This document shows, piece by piece, positions 1-7,305 of a stretch of 64,000 nt of DNA. The notes under the pieces were generated by a model. It saw nothing but the letters and a program-made list of their open reading frames with translations, was not told where the DNA came from and did not search any database. Each line of letters opens with the position of its first letter. Within the stretch, counting starts at the first letter, position 1. The translations under genes were made by a program, and so were the position numbers. The stretch comes from Haematomicrobium sanguinis DSM 21259 (GTDB taxonomy: Bacteria; Actinomycetota; Actinomycetes; Actinomycetales; Micrococcaceae). The stretch spans positions 1-64,000 of the forward strand of contig NZ_JIAG01000009.1 of the NCBI RefSeq assembly GCF_000688395.1, given 5' to 3'.

Positions 1-237
1 CTCGAGCAAGACCGCTTTAGTGACGAAATCGCTGGTCTGCCGAGGATGCGAGAGAGGCTTTCGCGAGCCCTTGAGCGCAGCGTCCTGAACACCCTGCTCG
101 CGCACCAACGCACGGACCCGGTAAAACCACGACCGTGATACTCCATGCCGCAAGCAAAACGCTTCCACATCACCATGAGAGGCGTTCTGCGGCCAGGAGA
201 GAACGAGCTGACGAATTTGATCAGGAATACGAGTCAT
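1..237 (-). CDS. IS481-family transposase, N-terminal fragment (cut by window edge)
   Basis: The first 79 residues of a transposase are visible, starting at the ATG complementary to 235-237 (MTRIPDQIRQLVLSW). The frame runs exactly to base 1, so the protein continues outside the window. The visible part is a helix-turn-helix of the IS481/IS3 type: an early helix, then EAFCLRHGVSRSWFYRVRAL as the recognition region, then a basic linker. The DDE catalytic domain would lie off the edge. Whether the full gene is intact cannot be judged. It lies about 40 bp inside the element tip, as expected for this family. Confidence 0.75.
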   Translation of the reverse strand, partial: MTRIPDQIRQLVLSWPQNASHGDVEAFCLRHGVSRSWFYRVRALVREQGVQDAALKGSRKPLSHPRQTSDFVTKAVLLE

Positions 238-275
238 CCCCGCATTCTCAACCGCCACAAACCAGCACGCTCAAA

Positions 276-320
276 TGTCCACTATGTATTGAGACCTAAC
301 TGTCCACTATGTATTGAGAC
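276..320 (-). repeat. Duplicated 20-bp subterminal repeat of the IS element
   Basis: Two identical copies of tgtccactatgtattgagac lie at 276-295 and 301-320, so the period is 25 bp. They sit between the element tip at 326 and the transposase start at 237. Probable transposase binding or promoter-overlap sites; this role is inferred. Confidence 0.7.
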
Positions 321-346
321 TTCACAGACCCGTGTGAGGCTCTTGA

Positions 347-375
347 TACGCGGTAAGGGGATGCGAAATGCGCGG
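347..375. repeat. Family A palindrome, right half only
   Basis: The segment gcggtaaggggatgcgaaa followed by tgcgcgg matches the right arm of family A (compare 62297-62320). No matching left arm is present: the IS end lies 20 bp upstream. The IS may have inserted into or beside a complete copy. Confidence 0.5.
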
Positions 376-390
376 CGAAAGGTTCCGACA

Positions 391-753
391 ATGATTCCTT
401 CCACATGGATTGCGCACACCCGTCCGAGTGACCGGGAACGCGTAGGGTATATCGAATTCCTTCCGGGGGACCGCTTCGCGGCGTTCGACCTGCTTGGCCG
501 ACCCGTGGCGGAGTTCGACGATTACCTCGACGCCGAAGAAGCCCTGGAGAATCTGGGAATTGGGTACCTGGCGCAGGTGTGGCTGTACCGTGCCGAACCC
601 GGGGCGGACCCGGCTCCGGTGCGCATCCTCGATGTGTCGCCCGGGCGCGCCTTGATCACCACGGATCTGTACGGGGTCATTGGTTCAAGCGGCGTGGAGA
701 CTGAGATCCCGGTGCCGGTGCCAGTGGGTGCGCTCACCGAGCGTACCGCCTAG
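391..753 (+). CDS. Hypothetical protein, 120 aa
   Basis: I do not recognise the family. The start ATG at 391 was chosen because GAAAGG lies 9 nt upstream; an in-frame ATG at 361 falls in repeat-derived sequence and the frame further upstream belongs to the IS. The protein is acidic and soluble-looking, with no signal peptide or membrane segment. It has an N-terminal beta-rich stretch with GYIEFLPGDRFAAFDLLGR, an acidic middle and a C-terminal valine/proline-rich tail. It stands alone between the IS end and a family A palindrome (763-836) that could end its transcript. Confidence 0.55.
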   Translation: MIPSTWIAHTRPSDRERVGYIEFLPGDRFAAFDLLGRPVAEFDDYLDAEEALENLGIGYLAQVWLYRAEPGADPAPVRILDVSPGRALITTDLYGVIGSSGVETEIPVPVPVGALTERTA

Positions 754-762
754 GAGCCCCCT

Positions 763-836
763 CGTTTCGCATCCCCGCACCGCATTTCCCGACCCATCTG
801 CGGCTCAATTTTTGCGGTGCAGGGATACGAAACGCG
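763..836. repeat. Family A palindromic repeat, copy 1
   Basis: The arms cgtttcgcatccccgcaccgc and gcggtgcagggatacgaaacg are imperfect inverted repeats around a central stretch of about 30 bp. The copy lies between convergent genes (ends at 753 and 847) and could form a terminator-like hairpin, although it lacks a T-tract. Confidence 0.75.
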
Positions 837-846
837 GGTGGCGGCG

Positions 847-1821
847 TCAGGTTTCCCGGGCGTCGAGCGCTCCGGCTCGCCGCAGCTTTTCGACCAGCCG
901 TTCAGGTTGGGCAAGATCAGACCAGACGATCCGAACCACGTTGTAACCTAGCGCGCGAATCCGGTCTTCACGGCGTTTCTCTGCCCAGGCGATCTCGCCC
1001 GGGTTGCGCCCCAGGGTGATGGACGGATCCATGAACTTAATCATCCCGTCAAATTCCAGCACCATCTTTGATTCCCGCAGCCGCATATCCACCCGGGCGA
1101 CGAAGCCGTCCTCATCGCGAAGCACCACCTGCAGTTCCGGTACCTCAAGCCCACCAAGCACAATAATGACTCTCGCTCGCGATTCACCCGGGGACTCCGC
1201 CCGTCCGTCCGCCATCTCTAGCGCATGCGAGAGTCGGTCTTGAGCACGCAGCGACTTCGCATGCCCGATCACGCTGGCAATTTCGCTCTTGAGCACCTCG
1301 CGCCGTGGGGACACGGCAAAGGCGCCCATTTCCAGCGGCAAAGGCTCGGGGTTCAGGACCCGATCAAAAATGGCGACCGACCACGTATGCGAGACGAGCG
1401 CAGCGGCATCGACGGCCGCCTCGACCTTTCCCAGTACCTCGCACCCGCTCACTCTCACAGTGCTGAAAGTCTCGAGCTTGCTTACGCGCCGGACAAAGTC
1501 GCTGCCGTTACGGGCTCCGGGACGTGCCCGAAGAAGCGCAACGTGCTCCGACACCGACGGCAAGGGCAGCCCCCAGGCGAACGCCGCACTTTGACCCACA
1601 AGAACCGCATCCTCGATATCCCGGTTGGCGATGGTGCGCAATTGCACATGAAAGCGTTCGTAATCGCTCAGTTCCTCCCACGCCGGCAACGGAATAAACT
1701 GTCCGCGCACCAGGCGTAAGAGCGATCCGTCCTGCATTCCGCGCTTGAGTTTGCGGTAGTAATCAAGGTCGAATGGTTCGTCTCGGGGCTGATAAATTCG
1801 TGCTGTCTGTGCTGATTCCAT
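847..1821 (-). CDS. AbiEi-type antitoxin-domain protein with C-terminal DUF559/VSR-like nuclease fold
   Basis: A 324-aa protein. The N-terminal ~90 residues look like the winged-helix AbiEi antitoxin domain common in actinobacteria (LLRLVRGQFIPLPAWEEL, then VLVGQSAAFAWGLPLP). The last ~110 residues carry a VSR/PD-(D/E)XK-like core: VDMRLRESKMVLEFDGMIKF supplies D, E and K candidates, followed by EKRREDRIRALGYNVVRIVW, typical of DUF559. No AbiEii-type toxin gene adjoins it, so it is probably a solitary protein of this architecture and not half of a toxin-antitoxin pair. No good ribosome-binding site precedes the ATG. Whether it is an active nuclease is unknown. Confidence 0.7.
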   Translation of the reverse strand: MESAQTARIYQPRDEPFDLDYYRKLKRGMQDGSLLRLVRGQFIPLPAWEELSDYERFHVQLRTIANRDIEDAVLVGQSAAFAWGLPLPSVSEHVALLRARPGARNGSDFVRRVSKLETFSTVRVSGCEVLGKVEAAVDAAALVSHTWSVAIFDRVLNPEPLPLEMGAFAVSPRREVLKSEIASVIGHAKSLRAQDRLSHALEMADGRAESPGESRARVIIVLGGLEVPELQVVLRDEDGFVARVDMRLRESKMVLEFDGMIKFMDPSITLGRNPGEIAWAEKRREDRIRALGYNVVRIVWSDLAQPERLVEKLRRAGALDARET

Positions 1822-1944
1822 AACTCATTGGGCATCGCATCCACCGCATTTGCAACGCGAATCCGCTCCATTGTGGACAACTTCGAAAAAATCACGCGCC
1901 GTTGCCGCCTGTGTAGGAGTATCCCGCGCGCGCCGCTTACGCGC

Positions 1945-2018
1945 ATTTCGCATCCCCGCACCGCATTTTCAGAGCCGTATGCGGCTCAATGTTTGCGCTC
2001 AGGTGATGCGAAACGAGG
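1945..2018. repeat. Family A palindromic repeat, copy 2
   Basis: The arms tttcgcatccccgcaccgc and the divergent tgatgcgaaa flank a central inner hairpin (gagccg/cggctc). The right arm overlaps the 3' end of the methyltransferase gene and encodes its last residues and stop. Confidence 0.75.
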
Positions 2019-3168
2019 GGAGGGTAGAGGCGGTAACGGTGAACGTGGCATTGCGGGCCAGTTGCTCGGTCGGCCCGACGAGCCGCTCGAGCTGCCCCCG
2101 ATAGCGCAAATGCGAATTCCACACCGTATACAGCACACCGCCCGGCACCAAAGCGCGCGCCGCATCGGCAAAAAGCCCGGCGGCCAATTGTTCGTCCACG
2201 CGCCCACCCTGATGAAACGGCGGATTAAGCACGACGGCGTTAAGCGACCTGGGTGCCACACCCTCCAATCCAGGGGTCGCCTGGGCGTGCACACGCCCCT
2301 CGAGTCCATTGGCAGCAAACGTCGCACGGGTCGATCGCACGGCAGATCGCGACACATCGCTGGCGGACACCTGTAGCTCGGGATACCGCAAGGCCAGCGC
2401 CGCGGCGATCGATCCGTTTCCGCACCCTAAATCGCGCACCCGCGAGGACGCCTCAAACTCCGGCAGCTGAGCCAGCAAGAGTGCCGACCCCGCATCGACC
2501 TGCGTCCCACCAAACGTCTCCCCGTACGCACACACATGAAGCGGCACCTCCCGGCCACCCACGGAAACCGACCGTGCCGTACGCTCGGGAAAAGTCCATG
2601 CCACCTCGGAGCGTACCCCGCGCGCCGTCAAGACCCGTGACTTTTGCCGCGCCAAGCTCGCAGACACGTCCTCGAATCCGCGCCGAAGCGCCCCGCTCAT
2701 CGCCGGAACCAGATACTTTACTCGCGCCCCGCCAAAGAGCACCGCCGACGTATCAGCGCAGCGGGCAGCAGTCTCGGCAATTTCTGACACCCCGGCCACC
2801 GCTTTGGGAAGCTGCACGATCAGGTGAGTGCCGCCGTCGTACGCTTCCTCCCGGGTCTTACAAACGGTAAAGCCGCCCACGGAAAACCCGGCCCGCTCCA
2901 CCCGCGCACGATTATTCTCTAGAGACGCCACCCCGGTGACCACGTCCTGATACACCCGAATCCTGGCGTGAGGGAACCGGTGCGCCAGCAGTAACGTCAG
3001 CGCACCATAGCGGTCGCTGTCGATCACGATCACGTCCTCGCCAGTGGGCGCGGCACCCGCAGGAAAAGCTGTATCAACCAGTAACAGGTCGGTCGCGTCC
3101 CACGCCTGGAGGGAGGGGTGCGGGGGATCGGGGTAGCGCTCTAGTGCCTCCAGCAGGGGCCCGGTCAC
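1999..3168 (-). CDS. RsmC/RlmG-family rRNA guanine-N2 methyltransferase
   Basis: A 389-aa class I SAM-dependent methyltransferase. An N-terminal degenerate Rossmann-like half (about 1-190) precedes the catalytic half, which holds the SAM loop VRDLGCGNGSIAAALALRYP and the LNPPFHQGG motif that marks N2-guanine methyltransferases of the RsmC/RlmG group. In E. coli these modify G1207 of 16S or G1835 of 23S rRNA; I cannot tell which applies here. Its start overlaps the GNAT gene end by 4 nt, so it is the last gene of a minus-strand operon reaching back to the histidine kinase. The final residues LPSFRIT and the TGA are encoded by an arm of the family A palindrome. Confidence 0.82.
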   Translation of the reverse strand: MTGPLLEALERYPDPPHPSLQAWDATDLLLVDTAFPAGAAPTGEDVIVIDSDRYGALTLLLAHRFPHARIRVYQDVVTGVASLENNRARVERAGFSVGGFTVCKTREEAYDGGTHLIVQLPKAVAGVSEIAETAARCADTSAVLFGGARVKYLVPAMSGALRRGFEDVSASLARQKSRVLTARGVRSEVAWTFPERTARSVSVGGREVPLHVCAYGETFGGTQVDAGSALLLAQLPEFEASSRVRDLGCGNGSIAAALALRYPELQVSASDVSRSAVRSTRATFAANGLEGRVHAQATPGLEGVAPRSLNAVVLNPPFHQGGRVDEQLAAGLFADAARALVPGGVLYTVWNSHLRYRGQLERLVGPTEQLARNATFTVTASTLPSFRIT

Positions 3169-3677
3169 GGAGAAACCAGCTGGATGCGCGCTTGGATCGC
3201 CTCGCCCTCGGATTCGGAGAGCGTCGCCCCGAGCTTTTCCAGCATGCGCAATGCCCCGGCGTTGGAGCGCGTCGTATTAGCGATCAGCGTCCGCACACCC
3301 ACGTCTTGAGCGAGCTCGAGGAGCGCCTCCATCGCGCCCAGGCCCACGTGCGACCCTCGCCGCGAGCGTCCAACCCAGATCCCCGCTTCGCCGACACGCG
3401 GATGGTCCAGTAGCGCTAAACGCACCGAGCCGCTCATCCTACCCGACACCATGACAACCCACGTCTTATACGTGCCCGGGTCCTCCAAAACGGGTTCGCT
3501 GCCCGCGTGAAAGTCGCGGAACCACGCTCGCCGGCCCTCGCTCCACAGCTCGCCCTCGCCCACATCCGGCGTCACCTCGCTTGGCGCGGCATCGGACTGG
3601 GCGTAGCGCAACAGCGGTTCGATCAGGGCCGCGGTCACCTCCTGAAGTGTTACGGCCTCCGCTTCATGCTTGGACAT
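3165..3677 (-). CDS. GNAT-family N-acetyltransferase
   Basis: A 170-aa protein with the GNAT fold. The central strand and acetyl-CoA loop are seen in AGIWVGRSRRGSHVGLGAME (an RRxxHVG variant of the Q/RxxGxG/A motif), followed by helix alpha4 and NTTRSNAGALRMLEKLG, the usual beta5-alpha5 signature. The substrate is unknown. Overlaps are 4 nt with the downstream methyltransferase and 14 nt with the upstream YigZ gene, showing tight translational coupling. A modifier of ribosomal protein or a small amine are both possible; nothing in the sequence decides. Confidence 0.75.
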   Translation of the reverse strand: MSKHEAEAVTLQEVTAALIEPLLRYAQSDAAPSEVTPDVGEGELWSEGRRAWFRDFHAGSEPVLEDPGTYKTWVVMVSGRMSGSVRLALLDHPRVGEAGIWVGRSRRGSHVGLGAMEALLELAQDVGVRTLIANTTRSNAGALRMLEKLGATLSESEGEAIQARIQLVSP

Positions 3678-4332
3678 CGGTCCACTCCTCTCTCAGACTT
3701 TCCGCCCGCACGGCACCACCGGTTTCACGGCCCAACACGCTTGCCAACTCGGCGGGACCGCTCACAGGGTCAACGCACACCTGGAGTTCCACTCCATCCG
3801 CACTGTACTTCGCAGGACGGACCGCAAAGCCATGCGTCCTTAACACATTTTCCACCCGTGCACTCTCGGCGAACCCCAACTGCACTCGGAAGACGTGAAG
3901 TAATTGGCGCCGCACCCAGCGCGCCGTGACCAAAGCATCGGTCACGGCCTGCGAATACGCGCGCACCAAGCCTCCCGCGCCAAGCAGGGTCCCACCAAAA
4001 TAGCGTACGACGACGGCACTCACGTCGCTCACTTGGCCCACCTCCTCGGGGCCGAACATGGGGGAGAAGTGGGTGAGGGCTTCCAGCATGGGCGCACCGG
4101 CGGTGCCGGAGGGCTCGCCGTCATCATTGCTGCGACGCAGTTGGCCGGTAGGCCCAATGATCATGGCGGTGCAGTGATGGCGCGCGTCCGGGAATTCTTT
4201 GCGAAGAGCCTGGTGGTGCGCTCGCGCCGCGACCTCCGTGTCCGCGGATATCAGATCGGCGATAAACCGAGAGCGCTTAATCTCGATCTCGTGCCGGACC
4301 GGAAAACCGATGCGCGCATAACTAGAGAGCAT
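3664..4332 (-). CDS. YigZ/IMPACT family protein
   Basis: A 222-aa protein with an N-terminal UPF0029/IMPACT domain (EIKRSRFIADL, then FPDARHHCTAMIIG, RRSNDDGEPSGTAGAPMLEAL and VVVRYFGGTLLGAGGLVRAYSQA) and a C-terminal DUF1949-like ferredoxin fold. The YigZ/IMPACT family is linked to translation regulation; the bacterial biochemical role is unsettled. I placed the start at ATG 4332 because conserved sequence begins there, and the longer frame to 4428 would run deep inside the response regulator gene. It overlaps that gene by 11 nt and the GNAT gene by 14 nt. Confidence 0.87.
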   Translation of the reverse strand: MLSSYARIGFPVRHEIEIKRSRFIADLISADTEVAARAHHQALRKEFPDARHHCTAMIIGPTGQLRRSNDDGEPSGTAGAPMLEALTHFSPMFGPEEVGQVSDVSAVVVRYFGGTLLGAGGLVRAYSQAVTDALVTARWVRRQLLHVFRVQLGFAESARVENVLRTHGFAVRPAKYSADGVELQVCVDPVSGPAELASVLGRETGGAVRAESLREEWTDVQA

Positions 4333-4975
4333 TGTGTTGCTGATAAACCCAAACAATAAGCTCTGACCTGGATCGCAGTCCCGTTTTGGCCAGGATGCTA
4401 GCCACATGCGCCTTGATGGTGCCGACACTTATGTTGAGCTTTTTGGCAAGGGCGCGGTTATCAAGTCCGCTCGCTAGGAGGTTCAGAACCTCTGTTTCTC
4501 TAGCGGTGAGCGAAGGGGTGTCGCGTGACGCAGATGCGCTATCCGTGACGCCGGTTACTGCCTCAAAAAGTAGTTTTGCAACATTCGGGCAGGCCGCATG
4601 GCGGCCGATTGCAGACTCACGCAATACTTGTGCGATGCTTTCCGCAGGTGAGGACTTACTGAACATCCCCATAAATTCGCCTTGAGTCAGTCCTGCGAGT
4701 GAGGCAACCGGATCGAAGGACGTCATGAGAACTATGGGAACTTGGTTGTGGGCACTGCGAATTTCTGGAATCACACATTGGCAGGTCTTCCCGCCCAGAT
4801 TGATGTCCAGTATGAATACGTCGACGTTGGGCAACGATTCGAGGAATTTCGAAAAACACTTGCCGTCTGACGTCCCGACGACGCGGAATCCTCCGAAAGT
4901 GGCCAACATCGCGGAAAGCGCTACCTTGGTGAGTTCGTCGTCGTCGACAATGGCAATATTGATCCGGTCGCTCAC
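4322..4975 (-). CDS. NarL/FixJ-family response regulator
   Basis: A 217-aa two-domain regulator. The N-terminal receiver domain has the acidic pair at D11-D13, the phospho-acceptor D57 in VFILDINLGG, the switch Thr in IVLMTSFD and the conserved Lys in MFSKSSP. The C-terminal LuxR-type HTH reads SLTARETEVLNLLASGLDNR and then LAKKLNISVGTIKAHVASIL. It overlaps the kinase gene by 4 nt, so the two form a cognate pair. Its targets are unknown; the divergent bacteriocin-like gene at 6325 is the obvious candidate. It belongs to the same transcript as YigZ, GNAT and the methyltransferase. Confidence 0.9.
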   Translation of the reverse strand: MSDRINIAIVDDDELTKVALSAMLATFGGFRVVGTSDGKCFSKFLESLPNVDVFILDINLGGKTCQCVIPEIRSAHNQVPIVLMTSFDPVASLAGLTQGEFMGMFSKSSPAESIAQVLRESAIGRHAACPNVAKLLFEAVTGVTDSASASRDTPSLTARETEVLNLLASGLDNRALAKKLNISVGTIKAHVASILAKTGLRSRSELIVWVYQQHNAL

Positions 4976-6153
4976 GCTGTCCTTTCAGTGTCTAGTTTCT
5001 TGGTGATGGGCGCGAACGCTACGACCGTCCAACATTTTTCAGACTTGTCATACCCCCACCAAAGGGAACCGTGCAGTTGCTGGAGTTGCCTTCGCAAAGT
5101 ATGAAGTCCGCTCCCAACACGTCGTGATGGGGTAATTTCTTCGACGGGCGAAGAGGTAAATCGGAGTGACACCCGGGAGCGAGTCTGCTCGATTCGGGCA
5201 TCATGCTTCGCAGACACAGCGTATTTGTGGGCGTTGGTCAGGCACTCTCTCAAGACTTCCGATATCCAGGGTGTGTTCACTAGGTCGACATCCGCACGCG
5301 AGACAACACTGAGTGTCACCTCGAGCCCGGCGCATTGACTTTCCTTGACGAGTTTTTCAGGTGAAGCCGCGCGATTGTCATCGCGGATGGATCCCATTCG
5401 TACCCGGTCGACGATGTTCTGCAACTCGGCTATAGCTTTGCGGGTGTCGCGGCCAGCCTCCTCGAAGTCTTGAACCGTTTCGGCCGTGGGCGAAGTCAGT
5501 GCTCCGTTAGCGCAGCGAAGAGCCACGAGGCTCAAGCGGTGTCCGACCTGATCGTGAAGCAAGCTCGCTAAGGTCTCGGCATTGGTTCGGACGCCAAATG
5601 GTAAATTCTGCGTCGTATCGAGGCCCTTTGCCGTTCCTGCTGCATGGTGCTCTCGCAACTTCCTTAGCGTCACCGCGACGGCCATGCAGACAAGAAGAAT
5701 GCCAAATCCACTTAGTGCAGAGGTCAAAGCGTCGGGACGTAAGAAGGACACTGTCAGTAGCGAAGAGAAAGGCATGACGCTCATGGCCAACAGCGATGCA
5801 ATGACAATCGCGACAGCTAACCACATGTAGCGTGCTGACTGAAGCGCGAGCATGGTTCCAAAAACAAACAGCGGCGTAAGGACCCCGCTAAGGACAGATC
5901 CCCCAATGCCAAGACAACTGGCTTGCACTGGGGCTCTGTGGCGAAAGTAGATACTGACGACACTCATCGCACCGCACGCTAATACTCCAAGAAGCGCCCA
6001 GGGTTCTAGCGCTGATGTGGGATCGAGGAACAGCCAGCCCATTGCCGCCCAAAGGATCAACTCAACTAGTGACACTGTCATGAAGAGAGTGGCGAGCCAA
6101 TCTATTCGGTGAGGTGCGCGACGGGAATTCATGGGTGCGCTTTCAGTGGCCAT
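4972..6153 (-). CDS. Membrane sensor histidine kinase (HisKA_3, NarX/DesK type)
   Basis: A 393-aa protein. The first ~165 residues form about five or six hydrophobic membrane segments with short loops, so the signal is probably sensed in or at the membrane. The dimerisation/phosphoacceptor region is LASLLHDQVGHRLSLVAL with H200, and the ATPase domain has an N-box (LRECLTNAHKYA, N307) and a G-box (VGSGLHTLRRQLQQLHG). The G1 motif is weakly conserved. Codon use is AT-richer than in neighbouring housekeeping genes. The start is supported by a TAAACT hexamer 7 nt before the ATG. Known relatives sense antibiotics or peptides; that role is only inferred here. Confidence 0.85.
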   Translation of the reverse strand: MATESAPMNSRRAPHRIDWLATLFMTVSLVELILWAAMGWLFLDPTSALEPWALLGVLACGAMSVVSIYFRHRAPVQASCLGIGGSVLSGVLTPLFVFGTMLALQSARYMWLAVAIVIASLLAMSVMPFSSLLTVSFLRPDALTSALSGFGILLVCMAVAVTLRKLREHHAAGTAKGLDTTQNLPFGVRTNAETLASLLHDQVGHRLSLVALRCANGALTSPTAETVQDFEEAGRDTRKAIAELQNIVDRVRMGSIRDDNRAASPEKLVKESQCAGLEVTLSVVSRADVDLVNTPWISEVLRECLTNAHKYAVSAKHDARIEQTRSRVSLRFTSSPVEEITPSRRVGSGLHTLRRQLQQLHGSLWWGYDKSEKCWTVVAFAPITKKLDTERTA

Positions 6154-6160
6154 GGGCTCA

Positions 6161-6166
6161 AGTTTA
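6161..6166 (-). promoter_or_regulatory. -10 hexamer of the histidine kinase operon, leaderless start
   Basis: TAAACT on the minus strand ends 7 nt before the ATG at 6153. The predicted transcript would begin at or next to the start codon, and no Shine-Dalgarno is present. Confidence 0.45.
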
Positions 6167-6220
6167 TCTAGTGTGCGTAGTAGAACAGCCGGATCGGTTG
6201 ATAGTTAGACCTATGGCCTA

Positions 6221-6233
6221 TGCACTAAGTGCA
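6221..6233. promoter_or_regulatory. Perfect palindrome in the divergent promoter region (candidate operator)
   Basis: TGCACT-A-AGTGCA is a perfect 6-1-6 inverted repeat. It is placed between the divergent kinase operon and the bacteriocin-like gene, about 90 bp before the latter. The response regulator is a natural candidate to bind it; no direct evidence. Confidence 0.4.
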
Positions 6234-6268
6234 ATGGTGAACGCCTGGCCGTTGGGCAAGGATTAAAA

Positions 6269-6292
6269 AACTGAAGTTGCCATACTTCAGTT
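6269..6292 (+). promoter_or_regulatory. Stem-loop or operator in the leader of the bacteriocin-like gene
   Basis: AACTGAAG and CTTCAGTT form an 8-bp perfect inverted repeat around an 8-nt loop, about 20 nt before the AGGAG of the next gene. It could be an RNA hairpin near the ribosome site or a DNA operator. Confidence 0.4.
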
Positions 6293-6324
6293 CCACGCAC
6301 ATTCGGAAGATTCAGGAGCAACTA

Positions 6325-7251
6325 ATGCAACGGTTTTTGCTATTCGATGGTGGTTGTCAAATTTGTTCGGAAGCGGTGAGCGATATTGAAACGATTGCGA
6401 AAGGGTGGCTTACGATCAAGAGTCTCAACGATCCAGAAATTCGCGCACTCTTAGACACACACGTTCCAGATTGGAAGTTCCGGCCCATGCTGGTCGAGGT
6501 CGATGACCATCGGGTGCGAGTCAAGACCGGCTTTTCGATGTCCTCCGCGCTTCTTTTCGGGCTGGGCCCGGTTCGATCGCAACGAGTACTCTCGAGGGCC
6601 GTACGGGCAGTTCAAGAGAAGAATGCCCCCGCCCGTCGCTCAGTGCTTTCTGGAATTGGTGCAACCGCTGTCCTCTTGGGTATTGGCACGTTCGTCGGCG
6701 CAAATGCTGGCGCCGCCGAAGCCAGCCAGTCGCTCACTGGAACGGCCTTGAAGAATGTACTCAAACAAGCGAATGCCAAGCCAGCAATGCAAAAGGCTCG
6801 TGCTGCCGTACGTAAGAAAGGATACGACCTGGAGAAAACCGAGGCGGTGGCTACCCAAGCGGAAGACGGTGGCTACGTGGTGTTCTTGTTCGTTGCCCAC
6901 GCCAAACGACCCGAAACCGATGCTGCGGTTATTTCGATGGAGTTCGGCGGAAAAGATGAGGGCACGTCAATAGAGTACGTGTCCGGTTCCCCGGAGGCAC
7001 TTTTTGCCAACGAGACTGTTCGGGCAGATACGTTGAAAGTCCAAAGTGGCACCTCTGAATTGGGTATCGTGCAACCGTTTGGCGCCAAGGAATACATCTC
7101 CTGCCTCACTTTCTGCGTCGGAGCGAATTGCGCCAGCAAGGCAATCAAGTGTCGGGGTTTGATATTTATGTACGCCGTCCTGGCGTGTATGGTCGCCGTG
7201 TGTGGCTCGAAAGTGAATACCTGCCACAAAGTTTGCAAGAGTAAGTGGTAG
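6325..7251 (+). CDS. DCC thiol-oxidoreductase domain fused to immunity-like segment and cysteine-rich bacteriocin-like tail
   Basis: A 308-aa protein; ATG 6325 is preceded by AGGAG at 6-nt spacing. Residues 1-98 are a DCC (DUF393) thioredoxin-like domain with FLLFDGGCQICSEAV, the CxxC being C11/C14. A twin-arginine (R104-R105) and a hydrophobic run (about 108-128), ending in small residues with possible signal-peptidase sites, follow. Residues 138-250 resemble the immunity portion of halocin C8-type fusion precursors (KKGYDLEKTEAVA, then an acidic beta-rich segment). The last 50 residues hold eight cysteines in regular spacing around a hydrophobic core and end basic. From known halocin C8 precursors I infer Tat export and cleavage releasing a disulfide-bonded peptide. 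The DCC fusion is unusual. The family match is from memory, without a search. Confidence 0.6.
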   Translation: MQRFLLFDGGCQICSEAVSDIETIAKGWLTIKSLNDPEIRALLDTHVPDWKFRPMLVEVDDHRVRVKTGFSMSSALLFGLGPVRSQRVLSRAVRAVQEKNAPARRSVLSGIGATAVLLGIGTFVGANAGAAEASQSLTGTALKNVLKQANAKPAMQKARAAVRKKGYDLEKTEAVATQAEDGGYVVFLFVAHAKRPETDAAVISMEFGGKDEGTSIEYVSGSPEALFANETVRADTLKVQSGTSELGIVQPFGAKEYISCLTFCVGANCASKAIKCRGLIFMYAVLACMVAVCGSKVNTCHKVCKSKW

Positions 7252-7305
7252 GTCCTGCTTTAGCCAGTCGGGACAACGCCGAGCAGACGGAGGTAGGGAG
7301 TGCCA

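Larger units (their letters stand above)
1..326 (-). mobile_element. IS481-family insertion sequence, left end (rest lies outside the window)
   Basis: The element end is read on the minus strand from 326. The tip TGTGAAGTCTCAATACA resembles the known IS481 terminus, which also begins TGTGAAG followed by TCAATA. Just inside are two direct copies of a 20-bp motif, at 276-295 and 301-320, separated by 5 bp and preceding the transposase start. Such duplicated subterminal motifs are plausible transposase binding sites. The other end and the target duplication cannot be seen. Assignment to IS481 rests on the tip sequence and the encoded N-terminal HTH domain. Confidence 0.75.

Noticed and set aside
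145-390. Upstream extension of the 120-aa protein into the IS region
   Set aside because: Those codons are IS terminal repeats and transposase antisense; a good ribosome site precedes 391.
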